The notes below the pieces were generated by a model. That model was not told the origin of the DNA. It did no database searches and saw only the letters and a program-made list of their open reading frames with translations. Made by a program: the position numbers and the translations under genes. Positions 44,721 through 53,964 of a DNA stretch of 64,000 nt are shown here, piece by piece; position 1 is the stretch's first letter, and each line of letters starts with the position of its first letter. The DNA is from Hyphomicrobiales bacterium (GTDB lineage: Bacteria; Pseudomonadota; Alphaproteobacteria; Rhizobiales; Rhizobiaceae): assembly GCA_900466945.1 (NCBI GenBank), contig UBNV01000021.1, positions 274,206 to 338,205 of the forward strand, given 5' to 3'.

Positions 44721-44752
44721 GGAATATGGGAAATCACAACCCGCCCGACAAG
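44721..44752 (-). promoter_or_regulatory. Candidate RpoH (sigma-32) promoter for the Hsp20 gene
   Basis: Read on the minus strand: CTTG (44752-44749), an 18-base spacer and CCCATATTCC (44730-44721). The -10 matches CCCATAT of heat-shock promoters. The spacer length equals that of the grpE promoter in this window. Confidence 0.55.
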
Positions 44753-44818
44753 AACTCTCTTGCTTGACAAATTCAGGGCCGCGCTCCAAGCCTCACGCTT
44801 TAGACTTTAGGACGCCTT

Positions 44819-45763
44819 ATGACAGAACCCCGCAAGATCATCATCGACACCGACCCCGGTCAGGACGATGCCGCCGCCCTCATGCTTGCTTTCGCCAGCC
44901 CCGATGAACTCCAGCTCCTTGGCATCACCACAGTCGCCGGCAATGTCCCGCTGACGATGACCAGCCGCAATGCCCGCATCGTTTGTGAACTCTGCGGGGA
45001 GACCGGAAGGCGCATCTTCGAAGGCGCGGACCGTCCCATGGTCCGTCCGCTCGTCACTGCAGAACATGTGCATGGCAAGACGGGCCTAGACGGTGCCGTC
45101 CTGCCTGAACCCACGATGACGGTGGAGGACCAGCATGCGGTTGATTTCATCATCGACACGCTGCGCAACGAACCCGCAGGAACGGTTACACTTTGCACCT
45201 TGGGGCCGCTCACCAATATCGGCCTTGCCCTTCAAAAGGCGCCCGATATGGCCCCCCGCGTCAAGGAGCTGGTGATGATGGGTGGCGGCTTCTTCGAGGG
45301 TGGCAACATCACCCCGGCTGCCGAATTCAACATCTATGTCGACCCGCATGCTGCGGCCGCCGTGCTTGCCTCCGGCATCCCGGTCACCGTAATGCCGCTC
45401 GATGTCACCCATCAGCTGATGACCACCAAGGCCCGCGTCGCCCGCATCGCCGCCATCGGCACCAAGCCGGCGCAAACCATGGTGGAATGGCTCGAATTCT
45501 TCGAACGCTTCGACGAGGAGAAATACGGCTCCGACGGCGGCCCGCTGCATGACCCGACCGTTGTCGCTTACCTCCTGAAGCCGGAGCTTTTCAGCGGTCG
45601 TCATTGCAATGTCGAGATCGAGCTGCAGTCGGAGCTGACGGTCGGCATGACCGTCGTCGATTGGTGGCGCGTCTCGGGGCGAAAGCCGAATGCAACTGTC
45701 ATGCGCAACGTCGATGCCGACGGTTTCTTTGATCTTCTGGTCGAACGTTTCGCGCGCCTCTGA
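44819..45763 (+). CDS. Inosine-uridine-preferring nucleoside hydrolase
   Basis: 314 residues. The signature DTDPGQDDAAAL near 10-21 supplies the calcium-binding aspartates, and VMPLDVTHQL and the C-terminal DPTVVAYLL fit the IU-NH family. It splits ribonucleosides into base and ribose. A ribokinase gene (48.3 kb), able to phosphorylate the released ribose, is two genes away on the opposite strand. AGGA precedes the ATG. Confidence 0.92.
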   Translation: MTEPRKIIIDTDPGQDDAAALMLAFASPDELQLLGITTVAGNVPLTMTSRNARIVCELCGETGRRIFEGADRPMVRPLVTAEHVHGKTGLDGAVLPEPTMTVEDQHAVDFIIDTLRNEPAGTVTLCTLGPLTNIGLALQKAPDMAPRVKELVMMGGGFFEGGNITPAAEFNIYVDPHAAAAVLASGIPVTVMPLDVTHQLMTTKARVARIAAIGTKPAQTMVEWLEFFERFDEEKYGSDGGPLHDPTVVAYLLKPELFSGRHCNVEIELQSELTVGMTVVDWWRVSGRKPNATVMRNVDADGFFDLLVERFARL

Positions 45764-45771
45764 TCATAGCG

Positions 45772-45803
45772 AAAAGGGCCGCTGCATATGCAGCGGCCCT
45801 TTT
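45772..45803. terminator. Perfectly palindromic bidirectional terminator
   Basis: A 32-base sequence identical to its own reverse complement: AAAAGGGCCGCTGCAT followed by its complement ending in TTTT. It lies between the convergent nucleoside hydrolase and chemoreceptor genes and offers a stem plus U-tract to both transcripts. Confidence 0.9.
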
Positions 45804-45825
45804 GTCTTGGTCAGTTGACCGGGTC

Positions 45826-48171
45826 TCAGAATTCTTCCCAGCTGTCGGCGCTGACAGCAGCTCCGCCTGCTGCAGCCACCTTGCGCGGAGCCGGCGCATA
45901 GACCGGCGCGCGCGGTGCAGCGGCCTGCGGGGTATAGGAACTGTGCATGGACACGGCGGTTGCTCGCAGTGCTGCAACCGGGGCCGAAGCACCGCTCACC
46001 TGAAACTTCGCCACCAGTCCGCGCAGCGTGTCGGATTCATTGCGCAACGCCATGCTGGCGGCGGTCGTCTCCTCGACCATGGCCGCGTTCTGCTGTGTCA
46101 CCTGGTCCATCTGGTTCACGGCGGAATTGACTTCCTTGAGGCCGGATGCCTGCTCGCTGGCCGAAGCCGAAATCTGTAGGATCAGGCCATTGATCTGCAT
46201 GACCTGCTGGGAGATCTTCTCCAGCGTCTGCCCGGCTTCACCGACCAGTTCCACCCCGTCCTTGACTTGAGCAGCCGAAGCGTTGATCAAGGCCTTGATC
46301 TCCTTCGCCGCCGTGGCCGAGCGCTGGGCAAGTTCCCGCACTTCCTGCGCGACCACCGCAAAGCCCTTGCCGGCTTCCCCGGCACGCGCGGCCTCGACGC
46401 CCGCATTGAGTGCCAGGAGGTTGGTCTGGAAGGCAATCTCGTCGATGACGCCGATGATGCGCGAGATTTCCTGCGACGACTGTTCAATGCCATGCATGGA
46501 GGCGACCGCCTTCTGTACGACCTCGCCCGATTTCTCTGCGTCCTTGACGGCGACGGAGACGGTATTGGCTGCCGTGCCGGCATTGTCGGCGCTCGAATGG
46601 ACCTGTTCGGTCAGCTCATTCAGCGCTGCAGCCGTTTCCTCCAGGCTTGCGGCCTGCTGCTCCGTGCGCTTGGAAAGATCGGCGGCACTTTCCGAGATCT
46701 CGCTGGTGCCGGCCGCGATATTGACGACACTGCCATTCACCGAGGCGATTGCCTGTTCGAGGCTTGCCACCGCCTCGTTGAAGTCACGCTTCAGCGCCCC
46801 GTATTCGCTCGGGAAATCATCCGCGATCCGATAGGTGAGATTGCCCTGCGAAAGCTGGGCAAGGCCGCTGCCGAGCGCTGTGACTACATGCTGCTGCACC
46901 GAGGCAGAGGCGTTACGATCCTCTTCGTTGCGGCGACGTTCACCTTCGGCTGCCTTCCGCTGGGTCTCCGCTTCTGCGGCCAGCGTATGGCTTTCGGCAA
47001 GCTTGTGACGGAAGCCGTCGAGTGCCTTGGCGACGAGGCCGATTTCGTCCTGGCGATGCTGGTTCGAGACGTCGCTCGCATAGTCGCCCTTGGTCATGCG
47101 CTCGACGTCGCCGACGAGACCGTGCAGCGGACGCTGCGCCAGGGAGCGGACGGCGAGGAAGAGTGCAATCATCACGGCGGCGAGCACGATCAGGCCGCCG
47201 ACGATCATCATCATCGTCTGCGCCTCGATCGGTGCGTTGATCGCCGCGTGCGGAATGTCGATGATGACGGCCCAGGTCGCATTCACGCCAGGAACGGCAA
47301 AAGGATAAAGCAGACGGTCGAAGCCTTCGCCGCTTTCGTTCGAAAGGTTCGGCACCAGGCCGCCGGTTCCGCTCGAAAGCGTAGCCTTGAGCGTGTCGGC
47401 CCCTTCTGCTTCATAGGGTTTCATCAGCAGATCGTCCGTCGGGGCAACGAGCCACTGCGCGCCCTGCGCCACAAGCAGCACGCGGCCTGTCTCGAAGGGC
47501 TTCAGCGCCTTGAGCTTGTCGGACAGCGACAGAAGCGACATGTCCACGCCCGTGACACCGATCATCTTGCCGCCGGAGAAGACGGGAAAGGCGATGGAGC
47601 TCATGGTCGTGGGAACGTCGGTGCCCTCCGCCAGATAAGGTGCGGTGATCGCGCCCTTGCCGCTCTTGGCCGCCAGCGCATACCACTCGGCCGGATAATC
47701 CGCGCGGAAGGTGGAGAACTGGATTTCGCCGTTGCGGTTCTTCGACCAGTAGGGCGTGAAGTCGCCGTCGTCATTGGCCGAGAGTTCGAGCTTGCCCTTG
47801 ATTTCGTCCTTCTGGCCGTCGATGGCGCGGGGTTCTTCCGCCATCCAGCTGCCGAAGGCAAACGGGTTCTGCTCGAGATTTGCCTTCAGGATATTGGTGA
47901 TGCCGATACGGTCGAGCGACTTGCCTTCATGTCCGCGGCCGATGACGCCCGACATGGTGCGTGCGGCACTCGCCAGTTCGCCGATATCACCGGCGATTTC
48001 ACGGGCGATGGATTTGGCCTCGGCGTCAGCCTGCTCCATGGTGAGCGAGTGAACCCGATCACGGGTCTGCGAAATCAGTACGAGATTGGAAAGGAAGAGC
48101 ACCAGGCCGATTGCGATGCCGGTGACGACGAGAAGTTTGGCGGCGATCGAGCGGGTAAAAAAGGCGAACAT
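45826..48171 (-). CDS. Transmembrane methyl-accepting chemotaxis protein (dCache type)
   Basis: 781 residues. TM1 near 12-34, a periplasmic double-Cache ligand domain about 35-317 (with FPVFSGGKMIGVTGVDMSLL), TM2 near 318-341, then HAMP and a second HAMP-like stretch, and the MA signalling domain with the hairpin tip IDEIAFQTNLLALNAGVEAA. The last residues SWEEF fit the C-terminal aromatic pentapeptide that tethers CheR/CheB. The ligand is unknown; neighbours with nucleoside and ribose functions hint at, but do not show, a related attractant. Confidence 0.93.
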   Translation of the reverse strand: MFAFFTRSIAAKLLVVTGIAIGLVLFLSNLVLISQTRDRVHSLTMEQADAEAKSIAREIAGDIGELASAARTMSGVIGRGHEGKSLDRIGITNILKANLEQNPFAFGSWMAEEPRAIDGQKDEIKGKLELSANDDGDFTPYWSKNRNGEIQFSTFRADYPAEWYALAAKSGKGAITAPYLAEGTDVPTTMSSIAFPVFSGGKMIGVTGVDMSLLSLSDKLKALKPFETGRVLLVAQGAQWLVAPTDDLLMKPYEAEGADTLKATLSSGTGGLVPNLSNESGEGFDRLLYPFAVPGVNATWAVIIDIPHAAINAPIEAQTMMMIVGGLIVLAAVMIALFLAVRSLAQRPLHGLVGDVERMTKGDYASDVSNQHRQDEIGLVAKALDGFRHKLAESHTLAAEAETQRKAAEGERRRNEEDRNASASVQQHVVTALGSGLAQLSQGNLTYRIADDFPSEYGALKRDFNEAVASLEQAIASVNGSVVNIAAGTSEISESAADLSKRTEQQAASLEETAAALNELTEQVHSSADNAGTAANTVSVAVKDAEKSGEVVQKAVASMHGIEQSSQEISRIIGVIDEIAFQTNLLALNAGVEAARAGEAGKGFAVVAQEVRELAQRSATAAKEIKALINASAAQVKDGVELVGEAGQTLEKISQQVMQINGLILQISASASEQASGLKEVNSAVNQMDQVTQQNAAMVEETTAASMALRNESDTLRGLVAKFQVSGASAPVAALRATAVSMHSSYTPQAAAPRAPVYAPAPRKVAAAGGAAVSADSWEEF

Positions 48172-48322
48172 GGAAGCCTCGAAAACTGAGGATCAGGACG
48201 CAGGGACATTCGTTCCACGCCCTCATGGCGCGGCCGGGCACGCCTTCACGCACCCTGATCGCGGCCGATGCTATGTTCCATTGTTTAAAGTTGAATAAAT
48301 CAGACTTGTCGCCCTGATCGCC

Positions 48323-49222
48323 TCAGAGCGAAGCGGCGACCTCGGCTGCCATGGGGATCGATGGCTGCGCGCCCGGCTTGAGGCAGGCGAGCGATCCGGC
48401 GACGGCCGCGCGGCGAAGCGCTTCGCCGAGCGCCAATCCGGCGTCGAGGCTCGCAGCCAGGTAGCCGCAGAAGGTGTCGCCCGCGCCGACGGTGTCAACT
48501 GGCTCGATCTTCAGCCCCTTCGTCCGGTGCAGGCTGCCCCCTTCCGCTGCCACAACCCCTTCGGCTCCGAGCGTGATGATCAGGATCTGCCCGGTCTCGT
48601 TGTGCATCTGCAGCAGCATCTGTTCGCGCTGTTCGGCCGTCAGGTTGTCGCGCCCCACCAGAAGTTCGAACTCCGTCTCGTTGGCGATGACAATGTCTGC
48701 CAGCTTCGCGAGCTCGGCCGCCTCGGCAATCAGCGGCGCCGTGTTGAGCACGGTGCGCACCCCTTGCGCCTTGGCCGCCTCGAGTGCTGCCTTCACGGAT
48801 GCCGAGGGGACTTCGAGCTGCAGCATCAGGATGTCTCCGGACTTGCTGCTCGAAACCGCAGCGGCTGCTTGGCTGGCGCTGATCGTCCCATTGGCGCCCG
48901 GCACAACAGCGATCATGTTTTCACCATCGCCGCCGACGAGAATGAGCGCCGTGCCGGTCGGGCCGTCGACACGCGCGACGCCGGAGAGATCCGTTCCAGC
49001 CTTGTCCAGAAGGTCGAGAGCAGGGCCGGCGAATTCGTCCCTCCCCACAGCGCCCACCATGCGGACATCAGCACCGGCCCGACGCGCAGCCAGTGCCTGG
49101 TTCGCGCCCTTGCCGCCGGCCGCCGTCGCAAAGCCGGTGCCCGGAACCGTCTCGCCCGGTTTCGGCAAGCGCGGAGTGGTGGCAACGAGGTCCATGTTGA
49201 TGGAGCCGAAGACGGTGATCAT
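48323..49222 (-). CDS. rbsK: Ribokinase
   Basis: 299 residues of the PfkB family. The N-terminal GSINMDLVATTPRLPKPGET and GGKGANQALAARRAGADV motifs bind sugar; the C-terminal DTVGAGDTFCGYLAASL holds the anion hole and catalytic aspartate. It phosphorylates ribose to ribose-5-phosphate. GGAGG precedes the ATG. No ribose transporter is adjacent. Confidence 0.92.
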   Translation of the reverse strand: MITVFGSINMDLVATTPRLPKPGETVPGTGFATAAGGKGANQALAARRAGADVRMVGAVGRDEFAGPALDLLDKAGTDLSGVARVDGPTGTALILVGGDGENMIAVVPGANGTISASQAAAAVSSSKSGDILMLQLEVPSASVKAALEAAKAQGVRTVLNTAPLIAEAAELAKLADIVIANETEFELLVGRDNLTAEQREQMLLQMHNETGQILIITLGAEGVVAAEGGSLHRTKGLKIEPVDTVGAGDTFCGYLAASLDAGLALGEALRRAAVAGSLACLKPGAQPSIPMAAEVAASL

Positions 49223-49267
49223 GAGCGAGAGGCCTCCCTGGGTTCTTCGCTCTTTTGGACCAGCGCC

Positions 49268-50491
49268 TTAGTCCTCGTCAACAACCCTGAGCTTGAGCAT
49301 CCCGGTCCGGCTCTCCACGGCGCGGTGAGGGGTCTCGTCTCCATCCTCTCGCCCGCCCGGCGTCTCGAACTCCATCGCTTCGATCTTGGCGCCGCGCTTG
49401 GCCAGCTTGTCCGAGGAGGTGATGATCATCTCGACATCCTTGCTGGCAGCGAGGAAGTGGCTCTGCAGCTTGCGTGTCCGGTCGTCGAGACGGCTCAAGT
49501 CCTCCATCAGGCGGATCACCTCGCCCTGGATGAGATGCGCCTGCTCACGCATGCGCTGGTCCTTCAGCACGGCCTGGATCACCTGGATGGAGAGCATCAG
49601 AAGGGAAGGCGAGACGATCACCACCTTCTGTCGATGCGCCTTCTGCACGACGCCTTCGAAGTTCTCGTGAATCTCGGCAAAGATCGATTCCGACGGCACG
49701 AACAGGAAGGCCATGTCCTGTGTTTCGCCGGCGATCAGGTACTTCTCCGAGATGTCGCGGATATGCACCTCCATGTCCCGCTTGAACTGCTGGGAGGCCA
49801 TCTTCTTCTGCTCGGGGTTTTCCGTCTCGCGGATCACGTTCCAGGCTTCGAGCGGGAATTTCGCATCGACCACCAGCGGCGGCGAATTGTTCGGCATCCG
49901 GATGGTGCAGTCGGGGCGCGAGCCGTTGGAGAGTGTCGTCTGGAAGGCATAGGCGCCCATCGGTAGCCCATCGGCGACGATCGTCTCCATGCGCGATTGT
50001 CCGAAGGCCCCGCGCGTCTGCTTGTTGGACAGGATCGCCTGCAGGCCGACGACGTCCTTCGCCAACGACTGGATGTTGTTCTGTGCCGCATCGATCACCG
50101 CCAGCCGCTCCTGCAGGGTCCTGAGGTTATCGTGTGTCGACTTGGTCTGCTCGGTGATCGTCGCACCGATCCGATGCGTCATGCCGTCGAGCCGCTGGCT
50201 GATCGTCTGGTTGAGCTCTGCCTGACGGCTGCCGAAGACCTCGGCCATCGTCTGGAGCCGTCCCTGCATCTCAGACTGCGCCTTCAAGAGTTCGGCGAGC
50301 CGCGCCTCGGCGGCCTCGTCCCGCCGCGCCGTGTCCTCAATCTGCCGCGTCCTGGCTGCCGCCGACCGCATGGAGAGCAGAACGAGCGCGACGATGGGAA
50401 GGAGCACGACCGCTGCGGCAAGCGCCAGCAGAAAGGTGGGCGAGAGGGTGACTGAGCCGATGGTCACCGCCGGAATGTCCTGGATGTTCAT
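49268..50491 (-). CDS. rmuC: DNA recombination protein RmuC
   Basis: 407 residues. One N-terminal membrane segment (LSPTFLLALAAAVVLLPIVA) precedes a long coiled coil (about 45-130) and the RmuC nuclease-like domain (LPMGAYAFQTTLSNGSRPDC, VVDAKFPLEAW, LFVPSESIFAEI). RmuC limits inversions at short inverted repeats. It is 45 bases upstream of rbsK on the same strand. In related genomes rmuC often adjoins def-fmt, here separated by the two globin-coupled receptors. Confidence 0.93.
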   Translation of the reverse strand: MNIQDIPAVTIGSVTLSPTFLLALAAAVVLLPIVALVLLSMRSAAARTRQIEDTARRDEAAEARLAELLKAQSEMQGRLQTMAEVFGSRQAELNQTISQRLDGMTHRIGATITEQTKSTHDNLRTLQERLAVIDAAQNNIQSLAKDVVGLQAILSNKQTRGAFGQSRMETIVADGLPMGAYAFQTTLSNGSRPDCTIRMPNNSPPLVVDAKFPLEAWNVIRETENPEQKKMASQQFKRDMEVHIRDISEKYLIAGETQDMAFLFVPSESIFAEIHENFEGVVQKAHRQKVVIVSPSLLMLSIQVIQAVLKDQRMREQAHLIQGEVIRLMEDLSRLDDRTRKLQSHFLAASKDVEMIITSSDKLAKRGAKIEAMEFETPGGREDGDETPHRAVESRTGMLKLRVVDED

Positions 50492-50771
50492 GCGGAGATG
50501 ATACCTGATTCGGTGGCAGCCGACAGATCAAAGAGTGAACACACCTCGCTGAGGTCTATTCGGTTGGGCCGACCGGAAAAATTTTTTTGCCAACGGAATT
50601 GACGAACCGCAAGCCAGCGCGGTGTTCGGTACACGCGGCGGTGTCAGGGCCGCACTTCAGGCGAAGGCGACAGTTCGCGGAAACCAATGCTTTACCATTT
50701 AAGCGCTCTGTAGATCTTGTCTATCAGCATCCGCTGATGCGCACTGTGATTGCAGAAAAAGCGAGTGAGCC
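50492..50771. other. Divergent intergenic region rmuC / receptor gene
   Basis: 280 bases between divergent genes, relatively AT-rich around 50575-50600 (a GAAAAATTTTTTTG run follows a short GC hairpin at 50561-50575). It should hold the promoters of rmuC and the first globin-coupled receptor. No gene is supported. Confidence 0.5.
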
Positions 50772-52274
50772 ATGTCGCATGCCGACAATACCGATCTGAA
50801 GAACCGTCTTCGTTTCCTCGGGCTTGATGACAAGGGGCGAGAGACCCTCCGGCGCCTCGGCCCCCTGATCCGCAAGAACATCGGCAGTGCGCTCGACATC
50901 TTCTATGACAAGGTGCGCAAGGTGCCTGAAACGGCGGCCTTTTTCCGCAGCGAAGACCACATCAAGGGTGCCAAGAAGCGCCAGGAAGAACATTGGGGCA
51001 TCGTCGGCACGGCCGAATACACCGACAGCTATGTCGACGGCGTCACCAAGGTCGGCAAGGCGCATGCCCGCATCGGCCTGGAGCCGCGCTGGTACATCGG
51101 CGGCTACGCGCTGGTGTTGGAACAGCTGGTGCATGCCGTGGTCCGCGAGCGCTGGCCGAGCCGCTTCGGCCGCAAGAACTCCGGGCAGCTTGCCGAGGAG
51201 ATCTCCGTGGTGGTCAAGGCAGCCCTTCTGGACATGGATTATTCCATCTCCGTCTATCTCGCGATCCTCGCCGAGCAGCGTCAGGCAGCTGAAGAAGCCC
51301 GCCTGACGACCGAGGCAGAACAGGCGACGGCACTTGCAGCTCTCCGCGCCGTGCTCGCCAAGCTGTCCGCCGGTGATCTCGACGCCCGTCTCCCCGCTGA
51401 TCTGCCAGCCAACTTCGTGCAGATGGCGAGCGACTACAACGCCTCCATCGATGCCCTGCGATCGACCATCGGCACCGTCCGCCAGTCTGCGGACGAGATT
51501 TTCAAGTCGACGGCGGCCATCTCCGATGCCACCGATGATCTCGCACAGCGCACCGAACAACAGGCCGCAGGCCTCGAAGAGAGCACGGCAGCACTGCACG
51601 AGCTCACCCAGAATGTCACCCTGACGGCCGATGGCGCAAAGCAAGCCTCCCAGGTCGTCGGCGTCGCACTCTCGGAAGCCCGTGTCTCTGAAGAGGTGGT
51701 CGGGCGCGCTGTCAGTGCCATGGGTGCCATCGAGAAGTCCTCGGACGAAATCTCCAAGATCATCGGCGTCATCGACGAAATCGCTTTCCAGACGAACCTT
51801 CTCGCTCTGAATGCCGGCGTCGAGGCCGCCCGTGCCGGCGAGGCCGGACGTGGCTTTGCCGTCGTTGCCCAGGAAGTCCGCGAACTGGCCCAACGCTGCG
51901 CCAATGCCGCCCGCGAGATCAAGAACCTCATCTCGCAGAGCTCCACCCAGGTGGATGCGGGCGTCGATCTCGTAAACAATGCTGGCGAAGCACTCGCCAA
52001 GATCATCATCCGGATCGGTGAAATCAACGAGATCGTCGCCAAGATCGCCTCGGCTGCTGCCGACCAGTCCGGCGGCCTGCGCGAGGTCAATACCTCGGTG
52101 GCCTCCATGGATCAGATCACCCAGCGCAATGCCGCCATGGTCGAGGAAAGCTCGGCCCAGACCGCAACGCTTCGCGAGGAAGCAGGTCGCCTGGTCCAGG
52201 CCCTGCAGGGGTTCAAGACTTCGGGCAGCAGGCCGCAGAGCGCGAGCCAGAATGCCTACCGCATGGCGGGTTAA
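50772..52274 (+). CDS. Soluble globin-coupled chemoreceptor 1
   Basis: 500 residues, no membrane span. Residues 1-180 form a protoglobin haem domain with the sensor-globin motif KAHARIGLEPRWYIGGY; H98 is the expected proximal haem ligand. A HAMP-like helical segment (about 190-240) and a full MA signalling domain with IDEIAFQTNLLALNAGVEAA follow. By analogy with HemAT it should sense oxygen or another gas and signal to a CheA. It lacks a CheR pentapeptide at its end. A 500-residue paralogue follows 116 bases downstream. Confidence 0.92.
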   Translation: MSHADNTDLKNRLRFLGLDDKGRETLRRLGPLIRKNIGSALDIFYDKVRKVPETAAFFRSEDHIKGAKKRQEEHWGIVGTAEYTDSYVDGVTKVGKAHARIGLEPRWYIGGYALVLEQLVHAVVRERWPSRFGRKNSGQLAEEISVVVKAALLDMDYSISVYLAILAEQRQAAEEARLTTEAEQATALAALRAVLAKLSAGDLDARLPADLPANFVQMASDYNASIDALRSTIGTVRQSADEIFKSTAAISDATDDLAQRTEQQAAGLEESTAALHELTQNVTLTADGAKQASQVVGVALSEARVSEEVVGRAVSAMGAIEKSSDEISKIIGVIDEIAFQTNLLALNAGVEAARAGEAGRGFAVVAQEVRELAQRCANAAREIKNLISQSSTQVDAGVDLVNNAGEALAKIIIRIGEINEIVAKIASAAADQSGGLREVNTSVASMDQITQRNAAMVEESSAQTATLREEAGRLVQALQGFKTSGSRPQSASQNAYRMAG

Positions 52275-52390
52275 GACCCCATCAAGCCCAGGCCTGGCGG
52301 CATGATTTGTCGCCATGCGTTTAGGATCTGTTCAGCAAACCGTGACAGTTCTTCTCGATACCAGTCAACCCTGAGAGCCGGCATAGCATC

Positions 52391-53893
52391 ATGACCATCA
52401 AAGCCCAGACCGATCTGTCCGACCGCCTTGAATTCCTGGAGATCGATCAGAAGACGCGCAGCACGCTGGCCGAGCTCCGCCCCTCGATCAAGGAGCTCTT
52501 GGGACCCGCGCTTGATAAGTTCTACGCCAAGGTGACGAAAACAGGGAGGATCGCCAGCCACTTCCGCGACGGCGCCCACATGAACGGCGCAAAGAGTGCT
52601 CAGAGTGGTCATTGGGACAAGATCGCCAGCGGCAATTTCGACGAGAGCTACGTCAAGGGCGTCACCGCCGTCGGCAAGGTCCATGCCCGCATTGGCCTGG
52701 AGCCGCGCTGGTATATCGGCGGCTATTCCATGCTCGTCGGCGAGCTCCTCGCTGGTGTCCTCGTGAAGCACTGGCCTTTCCCTTTCGGCCGGCAGCATGC
52801 GGTCTCGCTCGGCGAGAAGCTACGCGCAGTCGTGAAGGCGGCCATGCTCGACATGGACTATTCGATCTCCGTCTATCTCGAGGAACTAGAAAGCAAGCGT
52901 CAACTGCTCGAGGAGGAGCGCGCCCGCTTCGAGGCCGATCAGGCGATTGCAATGGAGCATCTGCGTCGCGGCCTGGAAGCGCTGGCCCAAGGCGATTTCG
53001 AAGCCCGCATGACGACGGACCTGCCGGACAATTTCAAGGAAATGGCTGGTCACTACAATGAAACCGTCGATCGCCTGAACACCTCCTTTGCCGCGATCCG
53101 CCGCGCTTCGGAAGGCATCCTGACCGGCACGGACGCGATCGCCCACGCCTCCGACGAACTCGCCAGCCGCACCACCCGCCAGGCGAGCGGCGTGCAGCAA
53201 AGCTCGACCGCCCTGCAGCAGCTCTCCGTCAGCGTCAGCCAGACGGCTGCCAATGCCGAGCGTGCCTCGCAGACCGTACGTGACACCCAGCAGCAGGCGA
53301 AAACCTCGGGCACGGTCGTCTCGCAGGCCGTATCCGCCATGGATGCGATCGAGAAGTCTTCGACCGAGATCTCCAAGATCATCGGCGTCATCGACGAAAT
53401 CGCCTTCCAGACCAATCTTCTCGCTCTCAACGCAGGCGTCGAGGCCGCCCGCGCCGGGGATGCCGGCAAGGGCTTTGCCGTCGTTGCGCAGGAAGTGCGC
53501 CAGCTTGCCCAGCGCAGCGCCGATGCCGCGAAGGAGATCAAACAGCTAATTTCGCAGAGCTCCAGCCAGGTAAAGGAGGGCGTCAGCCTCGTCACCGGCA
53601 CGGGTCAGGTTTTGGGTGATATCATCACCCGTATCGATGCGATCGACACCTTCGTCTCCGACATCGCGACGGCTGCCAAGGACCAGGCGATCGGGCTGAA
53701 CGAGGTGAACCACGCGACCCGCAACATGGATCTCCTGACCCATGAGAACAGCGACATGGTCGAGCGCACCTCGGATGAGACGCGCCGCCTGCGCACGGAA
53801 GTCGCGGCCCTCGTCGAACAGCTGTCCCAGATCCGCACCCGTGCCGACGCCCCTCCGCAGGGGCGCCGTATCATGGAACGTCGGGTCGCCTGA
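52391..53893 (+). CDS. Soluble globin-coupled chemoreceptor 2
   Basis: 500 residues and co-linear with the preceding gene: protoglobin domain 1-180 with KVHARIGLEPRWYIGGY and H98, HAMP-like linker around 200-245, MA domain with the same hairpin tip. The globin part has diverged clearly from its neighbour outside the haem-pocket motif, while the signalling core is nearly the same, suggesting an old duplication with different ligand tuning and a shared output. The basic end RRIMERRVA carries no CheR-binding motif. Confidence 0.92.
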   Translation: MTIKAQTDLSDRLEFLEIDQKTRSTLAELRPSIKELLGPALDKFYAKVTKTGRIASHFRDGAHMNGAKSAQSGHWDKIASGNFDESYVKGVTAVGKVHARIGLEPRWYIGGYSMLVGELLAGVLVKHWPFPFGRQHAVSLGEKLRAVVKAAMLDMDYSISVYLEELESKRQLLEEERARFEADQAIAMEHLRRGLEALAQGDFEARMTTDLPDNFKEMAGHYNETVDRLNTSFAAIRRASEGILTGTDAIAHASDELASRTTRQASGVQQSSTALQQLSVSVSQTAANAERASQTVRDTQQQAKTSGTVVSQAVSAMDAIEKSSTEISKIIGVIDEIAFQTNLLALNAGVEAARAGDAGKGFAVVAQEVRQLAQRSADAAKEIKQLISQSSSQVKEGVSLVTGTGQVLGDIITRIDAIDTFVSDIATAAKDQAIGLNEVNHATRNMDLLTHENSDMVERTSDETRRLRTEVAALVEQLSQIRTRADAPPQGRRIMERRVA

Positions 53894-53964
53894 CCGGTCG
53901 CGAAACGGAAAGAACAGAGCGTTTTTTCCGTTTCCTCCGCCGGGAAGTTGCGCTAAGGGAGGCC

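Noticed and set aside
50561..50595. A possible terminator before the first globin-coupled receptor
   Set aside because: The stem is short with almost no loop and no plus-strand gene lies upstream; probably promoter-region sequence.
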